From Roseovarius autotrophicus (GTDB lineage Bacteria > Pseudomonadota > Alphaproteobacteria > Rhodobacterales > Rhodobacteraceae): a DNA stretch of 64,000 nt. Below, piece by piece: positions 17,836 through 25,926 of the stretch. The stretch lies in contig NZ_JAGQDH010000002.1 of the NCBI RefSeq assembly GCF_018069895.1, positions 186,001 through 250,000 of the forward strand, given 5' to 3'. The first letter of the stretch is position 1; every line of letters starts with the position of its first letter. The position numbers were made by a program, and so were the translations under genes. The notes under the pieces were generated by a model. That model worked only from the letters and a program-made list of their open reading frames with translations. It ran no database searches and had not been told where the DNA came from.

Positions 17836-18522
17836 ATGGCACAAGTCAAGAAGATACTTCTGGTAGACGATGACGACGACCTGCGCGAGGCGCTGGGCGA
17901 ACAGCTTGTCATGACCGAGGATTTCGACGTGTTCGAGGCTGGCTCGGGCACAGGCGCGATGGCCAAGATCAAGGACATGATCTACGATCTCGTGATCCTT
18001 GATGTGGGCCTGCCCGATACCGACGGGCGCGAGTTGTGTCGGCTGATGCGCAAGCAGGGGGTCAAGTCACCCATCCTGATGCTCACCGGCCATGATGGCG
18101 ACGCCGACACGATTCTCGGGCTTGATGCGGGCGCGAACGACTATATCACCAAGCCGTTCAAGTTTCCGGTGCTGCTCGCGCGCATCCGCGCGCAACTGCG
18201 CCAGCACGAACAATCCGAGGACGCGGTGTTCCAGCTTGGCCCCTACACGTTCAAGCCCGCGATGAAGATGCTGGTGACCGAGGACGAGCGCAAGGTGCGC
18301 CTGACCGAGAAGGAAACCAATATCCTCAAGTTTCTCTATCGTGCGCCAGAAGGTGTGGTGCCGCGCGATGTGCTGTTGCACGAGGTCTGGGGCTATAACG
18401 CGGGGGTGACGACCCACACGCTCGAGACCCATATCTACCGCCTGCGCCAGAAGATCGAGCCCGATCCCGGCAACGCTCGCCTTCTGGTCACCGAATCGGG
18501 TGGTTATCGCCTTGTGGTTTAA
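17836..18522 (+). CDS. OmpR/PhoB-family response regulator (CenR-like)
   Basis: A 228-residue two-component regulator. The receiver domain (residues 5-120) has the acidic pocket DDDDD from residue 11, phosphoacceptor Asp56 in LDVGLPD, and the conserved Lys in YITKPF. The C-terminal winged-helix domain ends with the expected [35 protein letters not shown]. The wording LREALGEQL and [28 protein letters not shown] recalls alphaproteobacterial CenR, an essential envelope regulator, but I hold that assignment only moderately. No histidine kinase gene is adjacent. The start at 17836 follows AGGAACG. Confidence 0.93.
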   Translation: MAQVKKILLVDDDDDLREALGEQLVMTEDFDVFEAGSGTGAMAKIKDMIYDLVILDVGLPDTDGRELCRLMRKQGVKSPILMLTGHDGDADTILGLDAGANDYITKPFKFPVLLARIRAQLRQHEQSEDAVFQLGPYTFKPAMKMLVTEDERKVRLTEKETNILKFLYRAPEGVVPRDVLLHEVWGYNAGVTTHTLETHIYRLRQKIEPDPGNARLLVTESGGYRLVV

Positions 18523-18535
18523 TAGTCACGCTCGC

Positions 18536-18549
18536 TTGACCAAGATCAA
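18536..18549 (+). promoter_or_regulatory. FNR-type box for a candidate small RNA
   Basis: TTGACCAAGATCAA matches TTGAT-N4-ATCAA at 9 of 10 positions. Its centre (18542.5) lies 41.5 bp before 18584, the geometry of a class II FNR-activated promoter, and TAATGT at 18572-18577 is correctly placed for a -10 element. It follows the response regulator stop by 14 bp. No protein gene lies downstream on this strand before the terminator. Confidence 0.5.
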
Positions 18550-18583
18550 AGTCGTATCTGCGTTTCAGGATTAATGTGGTATC

Positions 18584-18652
18584 GTTCACTTACGGTTATA
18601 GTGAACCTCCCTGTTGGACTGGCCCCGGCATCGCCCGGGGCCTTTTTCTTTT
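18584..18652 (+). ncRNA. Candidate FNR-regulated small RNA
   Basis: The predicted transcript of about 67-69 nt has three parts. A 5' hairpin has a perfect 7-bp stem (GTTCACT 18584-18590 with AGTGAAC 18600-18606). A single-stranded CCTCCCTGTTGGACT linker follows. A strong terminator hairpin with a T-rich tail ends the transcript. The CCUCCC stretch is complementary to Shine-Dalgarno sequences, a feature of several alphaproteobacterial trans-acting sRNAs. An FNR-type box sits at the expected distance from the predicted 5' end. It could instead be the 3' UTR of the response regulator mRNA; the upstream promoter elements argue for an independent RNA, not proven. Confidence 0.45.
18621..18652 (+). 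terminator. Strong rho-independent terminator
   Basis: Stem GGCCCCGG (18621-18628) pairs with CCGGGGCC (18635-18642), followed by TTTTTCTTTT. It is oriented for plus-strand transcription and ends the candidate sRNA and any read-through from the response regulator gene. It lacks a T-tract on the minus strand, so it does not serve speB. Confidence 0.92.
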
Positions 18653-18659
18653 CAAGGGC

Positions 18660-19619
18660 TTACCTTGCCGCAGCGTAAAGCGCGAGCAGATCGCAGGCGA
18701 GGGTCGCTGCCGCGAGCGCGGTGATTTCCGAGACGTCATAGGCGGGGGCCACCTCGACCACGTCCATACCCTTGAGTGCTACGCCCTCCAGCCCGCGCAG
18801 GATCTCCTGCGCCTGAAAGGTGGTTAGCCCGCCGATGACCGGCGTGCCGGTGCCCGGTGCCATCGACGGGTCAAGCGCGTCGATGTCGAAGGTCAGGTAA
18901 CAGGGCCGGTCGCCCACGATGGCGCGCACCTTTGCCGCCACCGCCTCGGGGCCGCTCAGGTGGACCTCGCGCGCGTCGATCACATGCACGCCCAAGGGGT
19001 CGGGGTTGTGGGTGCGGATGCCCACCTGCACCGAGGCCTCCGGGATCACCAGCCCCTCGCGCACCGCGTGCCAGAGCATCGTGCCGTGGTCGATGCGGCC
19101 CGGCTCGTCCTCCCAGGTGTCGGAATGCGCGTCGATCTGGATAAGGGCGAGGGGGCCATGTTTTTCGGCATGGGCCTTCAGCAGGGGCCAGGTGATGAAG
19201 TGATCGCCCCCCAGCGTCAGAAGTGCTGTGTCGGTGGCCAGCACGTCGCGGGCGGCCTGCGCGATGGTCTCTGGGATCTGCGCGGGATAGCCGTGGTCGA
19301 AAAAGCAATCGCCGTAATCGACGATGGACAGCCGCTCGAACGGATCAAAGGCCCAGGGCCAGGGCGCGGACCAGGCGATATGCGCAGACGCCGCGCGGAC
19401 CGCGCGCGGGCCAAGGCGTGTGCCCGACCGCCCCGACACCGACATGTCGAACGGCACGCCCATCACCGCCACATCGGCCCCGCCCAGATCCTTGGTATAG
19501 CGGCGACGCATGAAGCTGAGGGCGCCGGCATAGGCGGGTTCGGCAAGGGTGCCGCGGGTCTCGGGCCGGGTAAAGGCAAGGTCGGTGGCGGTCGGGTTGA
19601 CGCTGGTGGTGTCGGTCAT
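18660..19619 (-). CDS. speB: Agmatinase / ureohydrolase family
   Basis: A 319-residue ureohydrolase with a binuclear manganese site: His140 in GGDHF, then Asp163, His165 and Asp167 in DAHSDTW, and the DIDALDP block near residue 245. Agmatinase makes putrescine and urea from agmatine. Close relatives acting on guanidinobutyrate share all these residues, so the substrate is inferred. The start at 19619 follows AAAAGGACACCC, a good ribosome site, and gives MTDTTSVNPTATDLAF. It is divergent from xth and converges on the candidate sRNA. Confidence 0.93.
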   Translation of the reverse strand: MTDTTSVNPTATDLAFTRPETRGTLAEPAYAGALSFMRRRYTKDLGGADVAVMGVPFDMSVSGRSGTRLGPRAVRAASAHIAWSAPWPWAFDPFERLSIVDYGDCFFDHGYPAQIPETIAQAARDVLATDTALLTLGGDHFITWPLLKAHAEKHGPLALIQIDAHSDTWEDEPGRIDHGTMLWHAVREGLVIPEASVQVGIRTHNPDPLGVHVIDAREVHLSGPEAVAAKVRAIVGDRPCYLTFDIDALDPSMAPGTGTPVIGGLTTFQAQEILRGLEGVALKGMDVVEVAPAYDVSEITALAAATLACDLLALYAAAR

Positions 19620-19701
19620 GGGTGTCCTTTTCGGAAATGTGTGTGCCCGGAGAGTGCCTCCGGCTTCGACGGGTGTAAACCTCAAGCGCGGCGTGGTGCC
19701 C

Positions 19702-19730
19702 GCCCGGAGGGGGTATTTCTGTTCGGGCGC
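19702..19730. repeat. Degenerate GG-TATTT intergenic motif
   Basis: GGAGGGGGTATTTCTG resembles the short motif found at 26231, 29661, 55220 and 61765 (GG or GA, then TATTT or ATTT, often followed 8-9 nt later by ATGAAG-like bases). This copy lacks the ATGAAG end. It lies in the 349-bp speB-xth gap. Confidence 0.4.
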
Positions 19731-19776
19731 GCCGAGGGCAAGTCGGGATTTGGCCTGTTGCCGACGTTGGAGGAGA

Positions 19777-19881
19777 GCCGCGCATCGCCGTGCCGGGCGG
19801 TGGCCCGGCGATGCGCGGCGGCGCGTTCCGCGCCTTGATTCCGCGCATTGGTGCCAAGTGCTGAGCGTCAGCGACAGGCCA
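19777..19881. repeat. Dispersed palindromic element, copy B
   Basis: Second copy of the element at 7598-7704. The 14-bp perfect stem (GCCGCGCATCGCCG at 19777-19790 with its complement at 19806-19819) has a sequence different from copy A yet remains self-complementary. The 37-bp core 19815-19851 is identical to 7638-7674, and partial similarity continues to AGGCCA at about 19880. The minus strand again spells MRGIKARNAPP. It occupies the speB-xth intergenic region, which otherwise holds their promoters and a TATTT motif. Confidence 0.8.
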
Positions 19882-19968
19882 CACCTGCGCTTTCACCGGA
19901 TTTCTGCTTGCCCTTGCCCGTGCCCTGCGGTCATTTGCGCCCGAGCCCCCCCACACCCCGGAGTGCCC

Positions 19969-20757
19969 ATGCCCTTTACCCTTGCCACCTGGAACATCAA
20001 CTCTGTGCGGCTGCGCGCGGGCCTTGTCGCGCGGCTTCTGCGCGAAGAGGGGCCGGATATCCTGTGCCTTCAGGAATGCAAGAGCCCGGTCGAAAAGATC
20101 CCCACCGAGATCTTCGCAGCCCTTGGCTACCCGCACATGATCGCGCGCGGCGAGAAGGGCTATAACGGCGTGGCGATCCTGTCGCGCCTGCCCATCGAGG
20201 AGGCGGGCAGCCTTGATCTGGCCGAACTGGGTCACGCGCGTCATATCGCCGGGCGGCTGGAGAACGGCGTGGTGATCCACAATTTCTATGTGCCAGCCGG
20301 AGGGGATGTGCCGGACCGCGATGTGAATGTGAAATTCGGCCAGAAGCTCGATTACCTAACCGACATGCGCGATGTCTTCCGCGAGAGCCGCCCCGAACGC
20401 GCGATCCTCGTAGGCGATCTCAACATCGCCCCGCGCGAGGATGACGTGTGGTCGCACAAGCAGCTTCTGAAGATCGTCAGTCACACGCCGGTCGAGGTCG
20501 AACATCTCGGCGATGCGATGGAGGCGGGGAAATGGTGCGACATCACCCGTCAGGACATCCCCGAGGGGCAGCTTTACAGCTGGTGGAGCTACCGCGCCCG
20601 CGACTGGGACGAGGCCGACAAGGGCCGTCGTCTCGATCACATCTGGGCCAGCGCCGATATTGCCGCCTCGGGCCACGATTCTCGTATCCTGCGCGCTGCG
20701 CGCGGCTGGGAACAGCCAAGCGACCACGCGCCGGTTTTCGCAACTTTTGATCTTTGA
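19969..20757 (+). CDS. xth: Exodeoxyribonuclease III
   Basis: A 262-residue AP endonuclease/3'-exonuclease of base-excision repair. Conserved residues are Asn9 in TWNINSVR, Glu36 in LQECKSP (metal ligand), GDLNIAPREDDVW with the catalytic Asp-Asn pair, and the C-terminal SDHAPVFATF with the catalytic His. It cuts 5' of abasic sites and removes 3' blocks. Start chosen at 19969 (MPFTLATWN). Downstream, a thioredoxin-TPR gene begins after 54 bp and may share its transcript. Confidence 0.96.
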   Translation: MPFTLATWNINSVRLRAGLVARLLREEGPDILCLQECKSPVEKIPTEIFAALGYPHMIARGEKGYNGVAILSRLPIEEAGSLDLAELGHARHIAGRLENGVVIHNFYVPAGGDVPDRDVNVKFGQKLDYLTDMRDVFRESRPERAILVGDLNIAPREDDVWSHKQLLKIVSHTPVEVEHLGDAMEAGKWCDITRQDIPEGQLYSWWSYRARDWDEADKGRRLDHIWASADIAASGHDSRILRAARGWEQPSDHAPVFATFDL

Positions 20758-20811
20758 CAGGGCGCGCGGCGCTCACATATACCGGGCAACCGGATGAAGG
20801 GGAGAGACGAC

Positions 20812-21726
20812 ATGCTGGAACTGGGCAAGACGACCGGCCCCGCCGCCGCCGATCTGGTGCGCGACGTGACCGAGGCGGATTTCATGGCCGAGGTGGTCGA
20901 TGCCTCGATGAGCGTGCCGGTGATCGTCGATTTCTGGGCGCCCTGGTGCGGGCCGTGCAAGACGCTTGGCCCCGCGCTTGAGGCGGCGGTGATCAAGGCC
21001 AAAGGCGCGGTGCGCATGGCCAAGGTCGATGTGGACCAGAACCAGATGATCGCGGGGCAACTCAGGGTGCAGTCGATTCCGACGGTCTATGCCTTCTGGC
21101 AGGGCCAGCCGATCGACGGCTTTCAGGGCGCCTTGCCCCCCTCGGAGATCGAGGCGTTCGTCGCGCGCGTGGTGCAGGCAGCAGGCGGCGACGCAAGCGG
21201 CGGGCTTGACGAGGCGCTTGACGCCGCCGACGAGATGCTGGAGGCGGGTGCGCTGTCGGACGCCATGCAGACCTATGCGGCGGTGGTGCAGGAAGACCCT
21301 GAAAATGCGCGCGGCTTTGCCGGCATGGCGCGGGTGCAGATCGCGCTTGGCGATCTTGATCGCGCCGAATCGGTGCTTAACGGCGCCCCCGCCACCATCA
21401 CCGGCAAGGCCGAGATCGAGGCGGTTCACGCCCAGATCGCCCTTGCCCGGCAGGCGCAGAATGCGGGCCCCGTGGCCGAATTGCGCGCCGCGGTCGAGGC
21501 CGATCCGGCCAACAACCAGGCGCGGTTCGATCTTGCACAGGCGCTTTATGCAGAGGGACAGGCGCAGGAGGCCGTTGACGAATTGCTGGAACTGTTCCGC
21601 CGCGACCGGGAATGGAACGAAGGCGCCGCACGCGCACAGCTTTTCACCATTTTCGACGCGATGAAGCCCAATGATCCGGTGCTTCTGAACGGGCGGCGCA
21701 AGCTCTCGTCGATGATATTTGCCTGA
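20812..21726 (+). CDS. Thioredoxin-TPR protein (CnoX/YbbN family)
   Basis: A 304-residue cytosolic protein with an N-terminal thioredoxin domain (about 20-125, active site WCGPCK with Cys46 and Cys49) and a C-terminal TPR-like region (about 135-300). The layout equals CnoX (YbbN), a holdase that protects proteins from hypochlorite damage and hands them to GroEL or DnaK. E. coli YbbN lacks a full CxxC pair, whereas this protein keeps it, so redox activity is likely. The ATG at 20812 was preferred to the in-frame 20794 because AAGGGGAGA lies between them. It is the first of three closely spaced genes. Confidence 0.92.
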   Translation: MLELGKTTGPAAADLVRDVTEADFMAEVVDASMSVPVIVDFWAPWCGPCKTLGPALEAAVIKAKGAVRMAKVDVDQNQMIAGQLRVQSIPTVYAFWQGQPIDGFQGALPPSEIEAFVARVVQAAGGDASGGLDEALDAADEMLEAGALSDAMQTYAAVVQEDPENARGFAGMARVQIALGDLDRAESVLNGAPATITGKAEIEAVHAQIALARQAQNAGPVAELRAAVEADPANNQARFDLAQALYAEGQAQEAVDELLELFRRDREWNEGAARAQLFTIFDAMKPNDPVLLNGRRKLSSMIFA

Positions 21727-21752
21727 GTGGCGCGGCGGGCTAGCTCTGCTCC

Positions 21753-22397
21753 ATGACACTCAAGCACGATCTTCCCGAGATCATTCCGGTTTTCCCGCTG
21801 CCCGGCGCGGTGCTTTTGCCGCGCACGCGGCTACCGCTGCACCTGTTCGAGCCGCGCTACCTTGCCATGCTCGACGATGCGCTCAAGACGCCCGAGCGGG
21901 TGATCGGCATGATCCAGCCCAACCGCGTGCCGGGGCGCGAGGGGCACGGGCTTTACGCCATCGGCTGCGTGGGGCGCGTGACGCAGTTTTCCGAGACCGA
22001 GGACGGGCGCTACATGATTACGCTCGCGGGTCTCTCGCGCTATCGCGTGATCGAGGAGGTGGAGGGCTTTAGCCCCTATCGTCGGGCGCGCGTGAGCTGG
22101 GCTGGGTTCGAGCGCGATCTGGGGCCGGTCGAGACCGATCCCGGCTTTGACCGCCTGCGCTTCATGGCGCTTCTGGCGCGGTATTTCGAGACCCGCGGCT
22201 TGCAAACCGACTGGGACTCGCTCAAGGAAGCGGAGGACGAGTTGCTGATCAATTCGCTCTCGATGCTTCTGGGATTTGACCCGGAGGAGAAGCAGGCGCT
22301 GCTCGAGGCGCCTTCTCTGCGGACGCGGCGCGAGACATTGGTCACGCTGATCGAATACGCCCTGCGCGGCGGCGATAACGAGGACATCATGCAATGA
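21753..22397 (+). CDS. LON peptidase substrate-binding domain protein
   Basis: A 214-residue protein consisting of the LON N-terminal (substrate-binding) domain without ATPase or protease parts. [35 protein letters not shown] at residues 10-45 is the family hallmark. It may recognise misfolded proteins or act as a regulator; the role is not established. It follows the thioredoxin-TPR chaperone gene by 26 bp and overlaps the Trm112-like gene by 4 bp, suggesting a protein-quality transcription unit. Confidence 0.93.
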   Translation: MTLKHDLPEIIPVFPLPGAVLLPRTRLPLHLFEPRYLAMLDDALKTPERVIGMIQPNRVPGREGHGLYAIGCVGRVTQFSETEDGRYMITLAGLSRYRVIEEVEGFSPYRRARVSWAGFERDLGPVETDPGFDRLRFMALLARYFETRGLQTDWDSLKEAEDELLINSLSMLLGFDPEEKQALLEAPSLRTRRETLVTLIEYALRGGDNEDIMQ

Positions 22398-22582
22398 ATG
22401 ACGCACCTGCCCCCATCTTTGACCGCCGCATGCTCGAGGCGCTGATCTGTCCGCAGACCCACGGCCCGCTAGACTATGACGCCGAGCGGCAGGAACTGGT
22501 AAGCCGCCGCGCGGGCCTTGCCTTTCCGATTCGCAACGGGATTCCGGTCATGCTGATCGATGAGGCGCGCGCGTTGGAGTGA
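22394..22582 (+). CDS. Trm112-like zinc-ribbon protein
   Basis: A 62-residue protein of the Trm112/YcaR family. The core [17 protein letters not shown] and the C-terminal [18 protein letters not shown] match the family. It keeps only one cysteine of the classical zinc pairs (ICPQTHGP), so metal binding is doubtful. In eukaryotes Trm112 activates methyltransferases; the bacterial role is unclear. Its start overlaps the LON-domain gene (ATGA). Confidence 0.9.
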   Translation: MNDAPAPIFDRRMLEALICPQTHGPLDYDAERQELVSRRAGLAFPIRNGIPVMLIDEARALE

Positions 22583-22611
22583 CACAGGGCGCCAACGCCC
22601 GGCCGCACCGC

Positions 22612-23829
22612 TTACTCGCCCCCGCGTGTGGCCGTCAGATCGAAGGAAATCCGCACATCGAAGCCGAGCGATCCGACGTCCTGGGTGCCCATGCCGATGG
22701 CGAAGTCGCGCCGGTCCACGGTCAGGCCGCCCTGGGCGCGCGCGGTGCCGTTCTCGATGGCCAGCGTGAATGGCATTTCGACCGGCACGCTCGCTCCCTT
22801 GATGTGCAGCGTGCCGCGCGCGATCTGCCCATCCTCTGCAGCCATGAGATCGGCGGTGAAGGTTGCGGTTGGGTGTTCTTCGGCGTTGAAGAAGTCCTTG
22901 CCCATGGCCTGGGTCGTGACCGCCCCGAGCGATAGCGACGGGATCGCCACCACCACCTCGACCGATCCGTGCCTCCCCTCGGCATCTGGTGCCTCGGCGT
23001 AGGAAATATCGGCGGTCCAGTCGGCGAAGCTGCCGGTGACCTCCGAGCCCAGTTGGCGGATGCGGATTTGCAGGCTGCCATCCCGAACCCCCCATTCCGA
23101 TTGCACCGTGGCTAGCCGCTCGCCGCCCGTGTCCGCGCGCGTCCCGAACCAGCCGAGCGCAGCCGCCCCGCTCAGCACCGCGCCCCAGAGGGCGAGCGCC
23201 GTCACGAATGGCAGGACGTGGCCGGGCTGTCGTGTGGTCGGCTGGCCCGGTGCGGCACCAGGCAGCATCCGGCGCAAGGTCGCATCGCCGTCGATGATGT
23301 GATGCTTGAGTGCGCCCGCGATATGGGCGGCAAGCGCGCCCGCGAGGACCAGAACGAAGAGAAGGTGCAGCGTTCTGGCAATCTCCGACACCGCCTCGGA
23401 TTTCGGCACGAAGGGCAGGTCCTGCCCGAACGGTCCCCAGATCGGCGCAAAGCCGGTGGTCGCCGCGTGATGCACCCATCCCGAGAGCGGCACCAGAACG
23501 AGCGAGCCGTAAAGTAGCCAGTGCACCGTCTCCGCCGCCCAGGCCTCGAACGCGCGATCACCGTTGAGAAGGCCGGGCTTGGGCTGCGACACGGCCCACA
23601 GGATGCGCCCGAGCGCGACGAAAAACACCGCGACGCCGGTCGTCTTGTGGATCGAGAAGATCAGCGCCGCGCGGGCGATGACCGCATCGGAACCCGTCTG
23701 CTGTGCCTGTTCGGCCAGGTCGGCCGCCGTCAAGCCAAGCGGCAGGTTGACAAAGATCAGTAGCGCGGTGAGCCAGTGAAAGGTCTTGGTGACGGCGCCG
23801 TAGGTGGTGGCGGCATTGGTCAGCGGCAT
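22612..23829 (-). CDS. Cytochrome b561 - YceI fusion protein
   Basis: A 405-residue inner-membrane protein. Residues about 1-190 form a four-helix cytochrome b561 domain with heme-ligand histidines (TKTFHWLTALLIF, FSIHKTTGVAVF, HLLFVLVLAGALAAHIAGALKHH). A further helix at about 205-225 leads to a periplasmic YceI domain (about 235-400, FDVRISFDLTATRGG end), a lipocalin-like fold that binds isoprenoids or quinones. The fusion suggests electron transfer between a quinone and heme b in the periplasm. I chose the ATG at 23829 (MPLTNAATTYGAV). It is divergent from fabD. Confidence 0.9.
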   Translation of the reverse strand: MPLTNAATTYGAVTKTFHWLTALLIFVNLPLGLTAADLAEQAQQTGSDAVIARAALIFSIHKTTGVAVFFVALGRILWAVSQPKPGLLNGDRAFEAWAAETVHWLLYGSLVLVPLSGWVHHAATTGFAPIWGPFGQDLPFVPKSEAVSEIARTLHLLFVLVLAGALAAHIAGALKHHIIDGDATLRRMLPGAAPGQPTTRQPGHVLPFVTALALWGAVLSGAAALGWFGTRADTGGERLATVQSEWGVRDGSLQIRIRQLGSEVTGSFADWTADISYAEAPDAEGRHGSVEVVVAIPSLSLGAVTTQAMGKDFFNAEEHPTATFTADLMAAEDGQIARGTLHIKGASVPVEMPFTLAIENGTARAQGGLTVDRRDFAIGMGTQDVGSLGFDVRISFDLTATRGGE

Positions 23830-23986
23830 TGCGCAGGCTCCTGATTTGAGTCTCGCCCAATCTAGCCGTAACGCCCCGCCCGACAATCGCCCCTTGCGCA
23901 CAGCCCTCGTGCATGCACGCGGAAACCACGTTGCCTTGGGACGCGCTCCGATGTATCGGGGGGCGATTTTCGCGGGAGGAGAGCAG

Positions 23987-24925
23987 ATGAGCCGGGCATT
24001 CGTTTTTCCGGGACAGGGCGCGCAGGTGATCGGCATGGGCGCGGATCTCGCCGCTGCCTATCCGGCGGCGAAGGCGGTGTTCGACGAGGTGGACGAGGCG
24101 CTTGGGCAAAGCCTGTCGACGCTCGTCTGGGAGGGTGAGCAGGAGGTGCTTACGCTCACGCAGAATGCACAGCCCGCGCTCATGGCCACCTCGCTTGCCG
24201 CGTTGCGCGCGCTTCAGGCCGAGGGCGTGGGCATCGACGCGGCTGCCTTCGTGGCCGGTCACTCGCTCGGAGAATATTCCGCGCTTGCCGCCGCGGGCGC
24301 CCTGAGCGTGGCCGATTGCGCGCGGCTTCTGCGCATCCGTGGCCGTGCCATGCAGGAGGCCGTGCCGGTGGGCCTGGGCGCGATGGCCGCCCTTCTGGGC
24401 CTCGATTTCGACACCGCGCGCAAAGTCGCCGAAGAGGCCGCACAGGGCGAGGTCTGCCAGGCCGCCAATGACAACGATCCCGGTCAGGTCGTGGTTTCTG
24501 GTCACAAGGGCGCGGTGGAGCGCGCGGTCGAGATCGCCAGGGCGCGCGGGGCGAAACGGGCGGTGATGCTGCCCGTCAGTGCACCCTTTCACTGCGCGCT
24601 GATGCAGCCCGCCGCAGAGGTCATGGCGCAGGCGCTGTCGGAGGTCGAGATCACCGCCCTCGCCGTGCCGCTGGTCGCCAATGTTCGCGCCGGCGCGGTG
24701 CGCGATCCGGCAGACATTCGCGCGCTGCTGGTCGAGCAGGTCACCGGCTCTGTGCGTTGGCGCGAGTCGGTGCAGTTCATGGGCGCGCAAGGCGTCACCG
24801 AGATCTGGGAGATCGGCGCGGGAAAGGCGCTTTCGGGCATGGTCCGGCGCATCGACCGCGAAATTGCCTGTCGGGCCATCGGCACGGCGGCAGAGGTTCA
24901 GGAGGCTGCCGCCTCGCTTGGCTGA
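23987..24925 (+). CDS. fabD: Malonyl-CoA:ACP transacylase
   Basis: A 312-residue enzyme that loads malonyl units onto ACP. The motifs FPGQGAQ (7-13), QNAQPAL (59-65) and GHSLGEYSAL with nucleophile Ser93 are all present; the catalytic His is in SAPFHCALM. The start at 23987 follows GGGAGGAGAG. It is the first gene of the run fabD, fabG, acpP, hisA-like, fabF, mltG on one strand, which should provide most of the type II fatty acid cycle. Confidence 0.97.
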   Translation: MSRAFVFPGQGAQVIGMGADLAAAYPAAKAVFDEVDEALGQSLSTLVWEGEQEVLTLTQNAQPALMATSLAALRALQAEGVGIDAAAFVAGHSLGEYSALAAAGALSVADCARLLRIRGRAMQEAVPVGLGAMAALLGLDFDTARKVAEEAAQGEVCQAANDNDPGQVVVSGHKGAVERAVEIARARGAKRAVMLPVSAPFHCALMQPAAEVMAQALSEVEITALAVPLVANVRAGAVRDPADIRALLVEQVTGSVRWRESVQFMGAQGVTEIWEIGAGKALSGMVRRIDREIACRAIGTAAEVQEAAASLG

Positions 24926-24955
24926 GCGGCTATGTAGAAAGGAAATGGGGGTCAC

Positions 24956-25693
24956 ATGTTCGATCTGACGGGAAAATCCGCGCTCATCACCGGCGCTTCG
25001 GGGGGGATCGGCGCGGCTATCGCGCGCGCTCTGCATGGGGCTGGCGCCACGGTCGGGCTGTCGGGCACGCGGGTCGCGCCGCTTGAGGCGCTGGCAGGCG
25101 AGCTGGGCGATCGCGCCCATGTCCTGCCCTGCAACCTGTCCGATCCGCAGGCGGTCGAGGCCCTGCCCAAGGAGTCCATCGCCGCCATGGGCAGCCTTGA
25201 TATTCTGGTGAACAATGCCGGGATCACCCGCGACCAGTTGTTCATGCGGATGTCGGACGAGGACTGGCTGGACGTGCTCAACGTCAACCTGACCTCGGCG
25301 ATGCGGCTCTGCCGCGCGGCCGTGCGCCCGATGATGAAGGCCCGCTGGGGCCGCATCGTCAATATCGGCTCGGTTGTGGGGGCAAGCGGCAATCCTGGTC
25401 AGGTGAACTATGCCGCCGCCAAGGCGGGGCTGGTGGGGATGACCAAATCCATCGCCTGCGAGGTCGCCTCGCGCAACATCACCGCCAATGTGGTGGCGCC
25501 CGGATTCATAGCCACGCCGATGACCGACAAGCTGACCGAGGATCAGAAAACCACGCTCTACGCCAAGATCCCGGCCGGGCGCATGGGCACGCCAGAAGAG
25601 GTGGCCGCCGCCGCGCTTTATCTTTCCAGTCCCGAGGCGGCTTATGTCACCGGCGCCACGCTGCATGTGAATGGCGGCATGGCGATGGTCTGA
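24956..25693 (+). CDS. fabG: 3-oxoacyl-ACP reductase
   Basis: A 245-residue SDR enzyme that reduces 3-oxoacyl-ACP with NADPH. It has TGASGGIG (12-19), NNAG (86-89) and the catalytic Ser139, Tyr152 and Lys156 (YAAAK). The ending GATLHVNGGMAMV is typical of FabG. It lies 30 bp after fabD and before acpP, which supports the fatty acid role over other SDR functions. Confidence 0.97.
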   Translation: MFDLTGKSALITGASGGIGAAIARALHGAGATVGLSGTRVAPLEALAGELGDRAHVLPCNLSDPQAVEALPKESIAAMGSLDILVNNAGITRDQLFMRMSDEDWLDVLNVNLTSAMRLCRAAVRPMMKARWGRIVNIGSVVGASGNPGQVNYAAAKAGLVGMTKSIACEVASRNITANVVAPGFIATPMTDKLTEDQKTTLYAKIPAGRMGTPEEVAAAALYLSSPEAAYVTGATLHVNGGMAMV

Positions 25694-25733
25694 GGCAGGG
25701 GATTTCCGCCGCAATCGCGCTTTGGGAAAGCAT

Positions 25734-25761
25734 TTGCCATTGCCATTCTGTGTGCTATAGG
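25734..25761 (+). promoter_or_regulatory. Possible sigma-70 promoter of acpP
   Basis: TTGCCA (25734-25739) and TATAGG (25756-25761) are 16 bp apart in a locally AT-richer stretch after fabG. This would give acpP its own promoter and a leader of about 155 nt, consistent with the usual very high expression of ACP. The assignment is by eye only. Confidence 0.4.
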
Positions 25762-25821
25762 CCACGGCAGCTTTGGCCGGAGGGGCGCGGTTTCCTTCGG
25801 TGGCCTGAGAAGTTCAGGCAG

Positions 25822-25926
25822 ATGCAAGCCGCCCGCGACGGGCACCAACCACAGCCGCTTCCCGGCGAGGGCGGGGGCAGACCACTGGGCAAAGACGCCC
25901 GCGACAATATGAGGAACGAGACATGA
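25822..25926 (+). CDS. Possible short leader ORF overlapping the acpP start
   Basis: An ORF of 34 codons starts at 25822 ([15 protein letters not shown]) and ends with a TGA that overlaps the acpP ATG in the sequence ATGA. It is hydrophilic, rich in Gly, Pro and Arg, and has only a weak AGG before its start. Exact ATGA overlap is how translationally coupled genes are arranged in this genome (for example at 10298 and 22394). It could equally be a chance frame in a structured leader. Confidence 0.3.
   Translation: MQAARDGHQPQPLPGEGGGRPLGKDARDNMRNET

Noticed and set aside
19345..20280. 311-codon minus-strand frame across the speB-xth gap
   Set aside because: It crosses the palindromic element and reads antisense to the xth start; its only notable piece, MRGIKARNAPP, comes from the repeat.
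23558..25765. Long minus-strand open frame (735 codons) opposite fabD and fabG
   Set aside because: It runs antisense to two clear enzymes, is rich in His, Arg and Gln as shadow frames in GC-rich DNA are, and has no ribosome site or motif.
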